NCBI GenBank assembly: GCA_001303665.1
Contig: LJUF01000223.1
Location: 1 to 6,045 of the forward strand
DNA: 6,045 bases
DNA from: Phycisphaerae bacterium SM23_33
GTDB lineage: Bacteria > Planctomycetota > Phycisphaerae > SM23-33
Direction of reading: 5' to 3'
Under the pieces are notes generated by a model. The model had not been told where the DNA came from and made no database searches. It was given only the letters and a program-made list of their open reading frames with translations. The translations under genes were made by a program, and so were the position numbers. Below are positions 5,534-6,045 of the stretch, in pieces (within the stretch, counting starts at the first letter, position 1; each line of letters opens with the position of its first letter).

Positions 5534-6045
5534 TCAAATCCACGGCCGGGCGCTGGCGTCCGGCGTGCAGTAGGCCGACAGCACCTTGTTGATGCCGGCG
5601 GCGATGCAGTCGCAGTCCTGCTGGGAATACCACTGGTCCAGCGGCACGCCCACGGCCCGGTCGTGAAGGTCATCCGCCACGGGGCAGTCGCCGCGGTGCC
5701 AGCGCAGCCCGGGCGACCCCGCCGGCAGAATGACCGGGAACATGTGCCGGTAGAGATGCCAGTCGGGGGCGGCGTCGCGTCCGCGGGTGCGGCAGGCGAT
5801 GCCCTCGGCCCGAAGGGCCTCGACGATCCTGGCGCCCAGCTCGTGGGTGTCCGGGAAGAACCGCAGCAGGTAGCCGATGTGGCCGTCGGCATCGTTGATC
5901 TTCTGGGGGGCGATCTCGCGGAAGGTCCGCAGCCGGCCGGCGACCCGCGTGAAGACGCGGTGGTGGCGGGCGACGACCTCGTCGAGCTTGGCCAACTGCA
6001 CCAGGTCCACGGCCGCCTCCAATTCGGACATGCGATAATTGGTGC
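5534..6045 (-). CDS. DegT/DnrJ/EryC1/StrS-family PLP aminotransferase, C-terminal part (start beyond window)
   Basis: The frame enters from the right edge and ends at a TGA at 5536-5534, giving 169 visible residues. The first ATG, at 6031, is internal. It lies in TNYRMSELEAA, which matches the NYRMSE.qAA segment found in the middle of this family, followed by the usual QLAKLDEVVARHH. Later parts also fit: a small C-terminal domain starting near HIGYLLRFF, then CPVADDLHDRAVGVPLDQWYS and a final helix INKVLSAY. Family members transfer an amino group from glutamate or glutamine to a keto-sugar nucleotide or cyclitol, mostly for surface polysaccharides or antibiotics. The catalytic lysine and most of the PLP pocket lie in the missing N-terminal part, so the substrate cannot be judged. 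It is convergent with trpD, 50 bases away, and probably belongs to a cluster to the right. Confidence 0.88.
   Translation of the reverse strand, partial: TNYRMSELEAAVDLVQLAKLDEVVARHHRVFTRVAGRLRTFREIAPQKINDADGHIGYLLRFFPDTHELGARIVEALRAEGIACRTRGRDAAPDWHLYRHMFPVILPAGSPGLRWHRGDCPVADDLHDRAVGVPLDQWYSQQDCDCIAAGINKVLSAYCTPDASARPWI

Noticed and set aside
4158..5633. Minus-strand open frame of 491 residues over trpD
   Set aside because: It is antisense to a full-length trpD with all motifs. Its translation is rich in H, G, Q and R with no coherent domain.
5534..6031. Treating ATG 6031 as the start of the aminotransferase
   Set aside because: The frame stays open to the right edge, and this Met falls inside the mid-protein NYRMSE motif, so the real start lies outside the window.

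Overview
The window is about two-thirds GC or higher, with dense protein coding on both strands. It looks like a chromosomal segment of a diderm, high-GC bacterium. The very long, membrane-anchored, repeat-rich AsmA/TamB-like protein, and the scattering of housekeeping genes instead of a trp operon, suggest Planctomycetota (for example a Phycisphaerae-like lineage). That placement is an inference from style and gene content. No rRNA, tRNA, CRISPR array, insertion sequence or prophage gene is visible.

Layout. (1) Positions 3173 down to 1, minus strand: one uninterrupted frame of 1057 codons that leaves the window at the left. It starts at a GTG with a good ribosome binding site, has a basic N-terminus and one transmembrane helix, then about 1000 residues of AsmA/TamB-like sequence. 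It includes a clear tandem duplication with a period of exactly 195 residues and two more diverged related segments. (2) Positions 3174-3325: a 152-bp divergent intergenic region with a candidate -10 box for each direction. (3) Positions 3326-4033, plus strand: tsaB, for the t6A tRNA modification. (4) Positions 4034-4454: a 421-bp non-coding region. It holds an AT-richer stretch, a sigma70-type promoter followed almost at once by a Rho-independent terminator, a short inverted repeat, and the trpD promoter and leader. (5) Positions 4455-5483, plus strand: trpD, complete. (6) Positions 5484-5533: a short convergent gap with a GC hairpin. (7) Positions 5534-6045, minus strand: the C-terminal part of a DegT/DnrJ/EryC1/StrS-type PLP aminotransferase whose start and catalytic lysine lie outside the window.

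The genes do not form one pathway: envelope lipid transport or assembly (asmA-like), translation fidelity (tsaB), tryptophan synthesis (trpD) and probably surface-sugar synthesis (aminotransferase). tsaB and trpD share a strand but are separated by a terminator and a fresh promoter, so they are probably separate transcription units.

The points most worth a second look are the roughly 40-nt promoter-terminator unit after tsaB, the hairpin that pairs the trpD Shine-Dalgarno with an upstream TCCTCC, and the 195-residue tandem duplication in the AsmA-like protein. I see no convincing sign of a wholly new defence or mobile system here.
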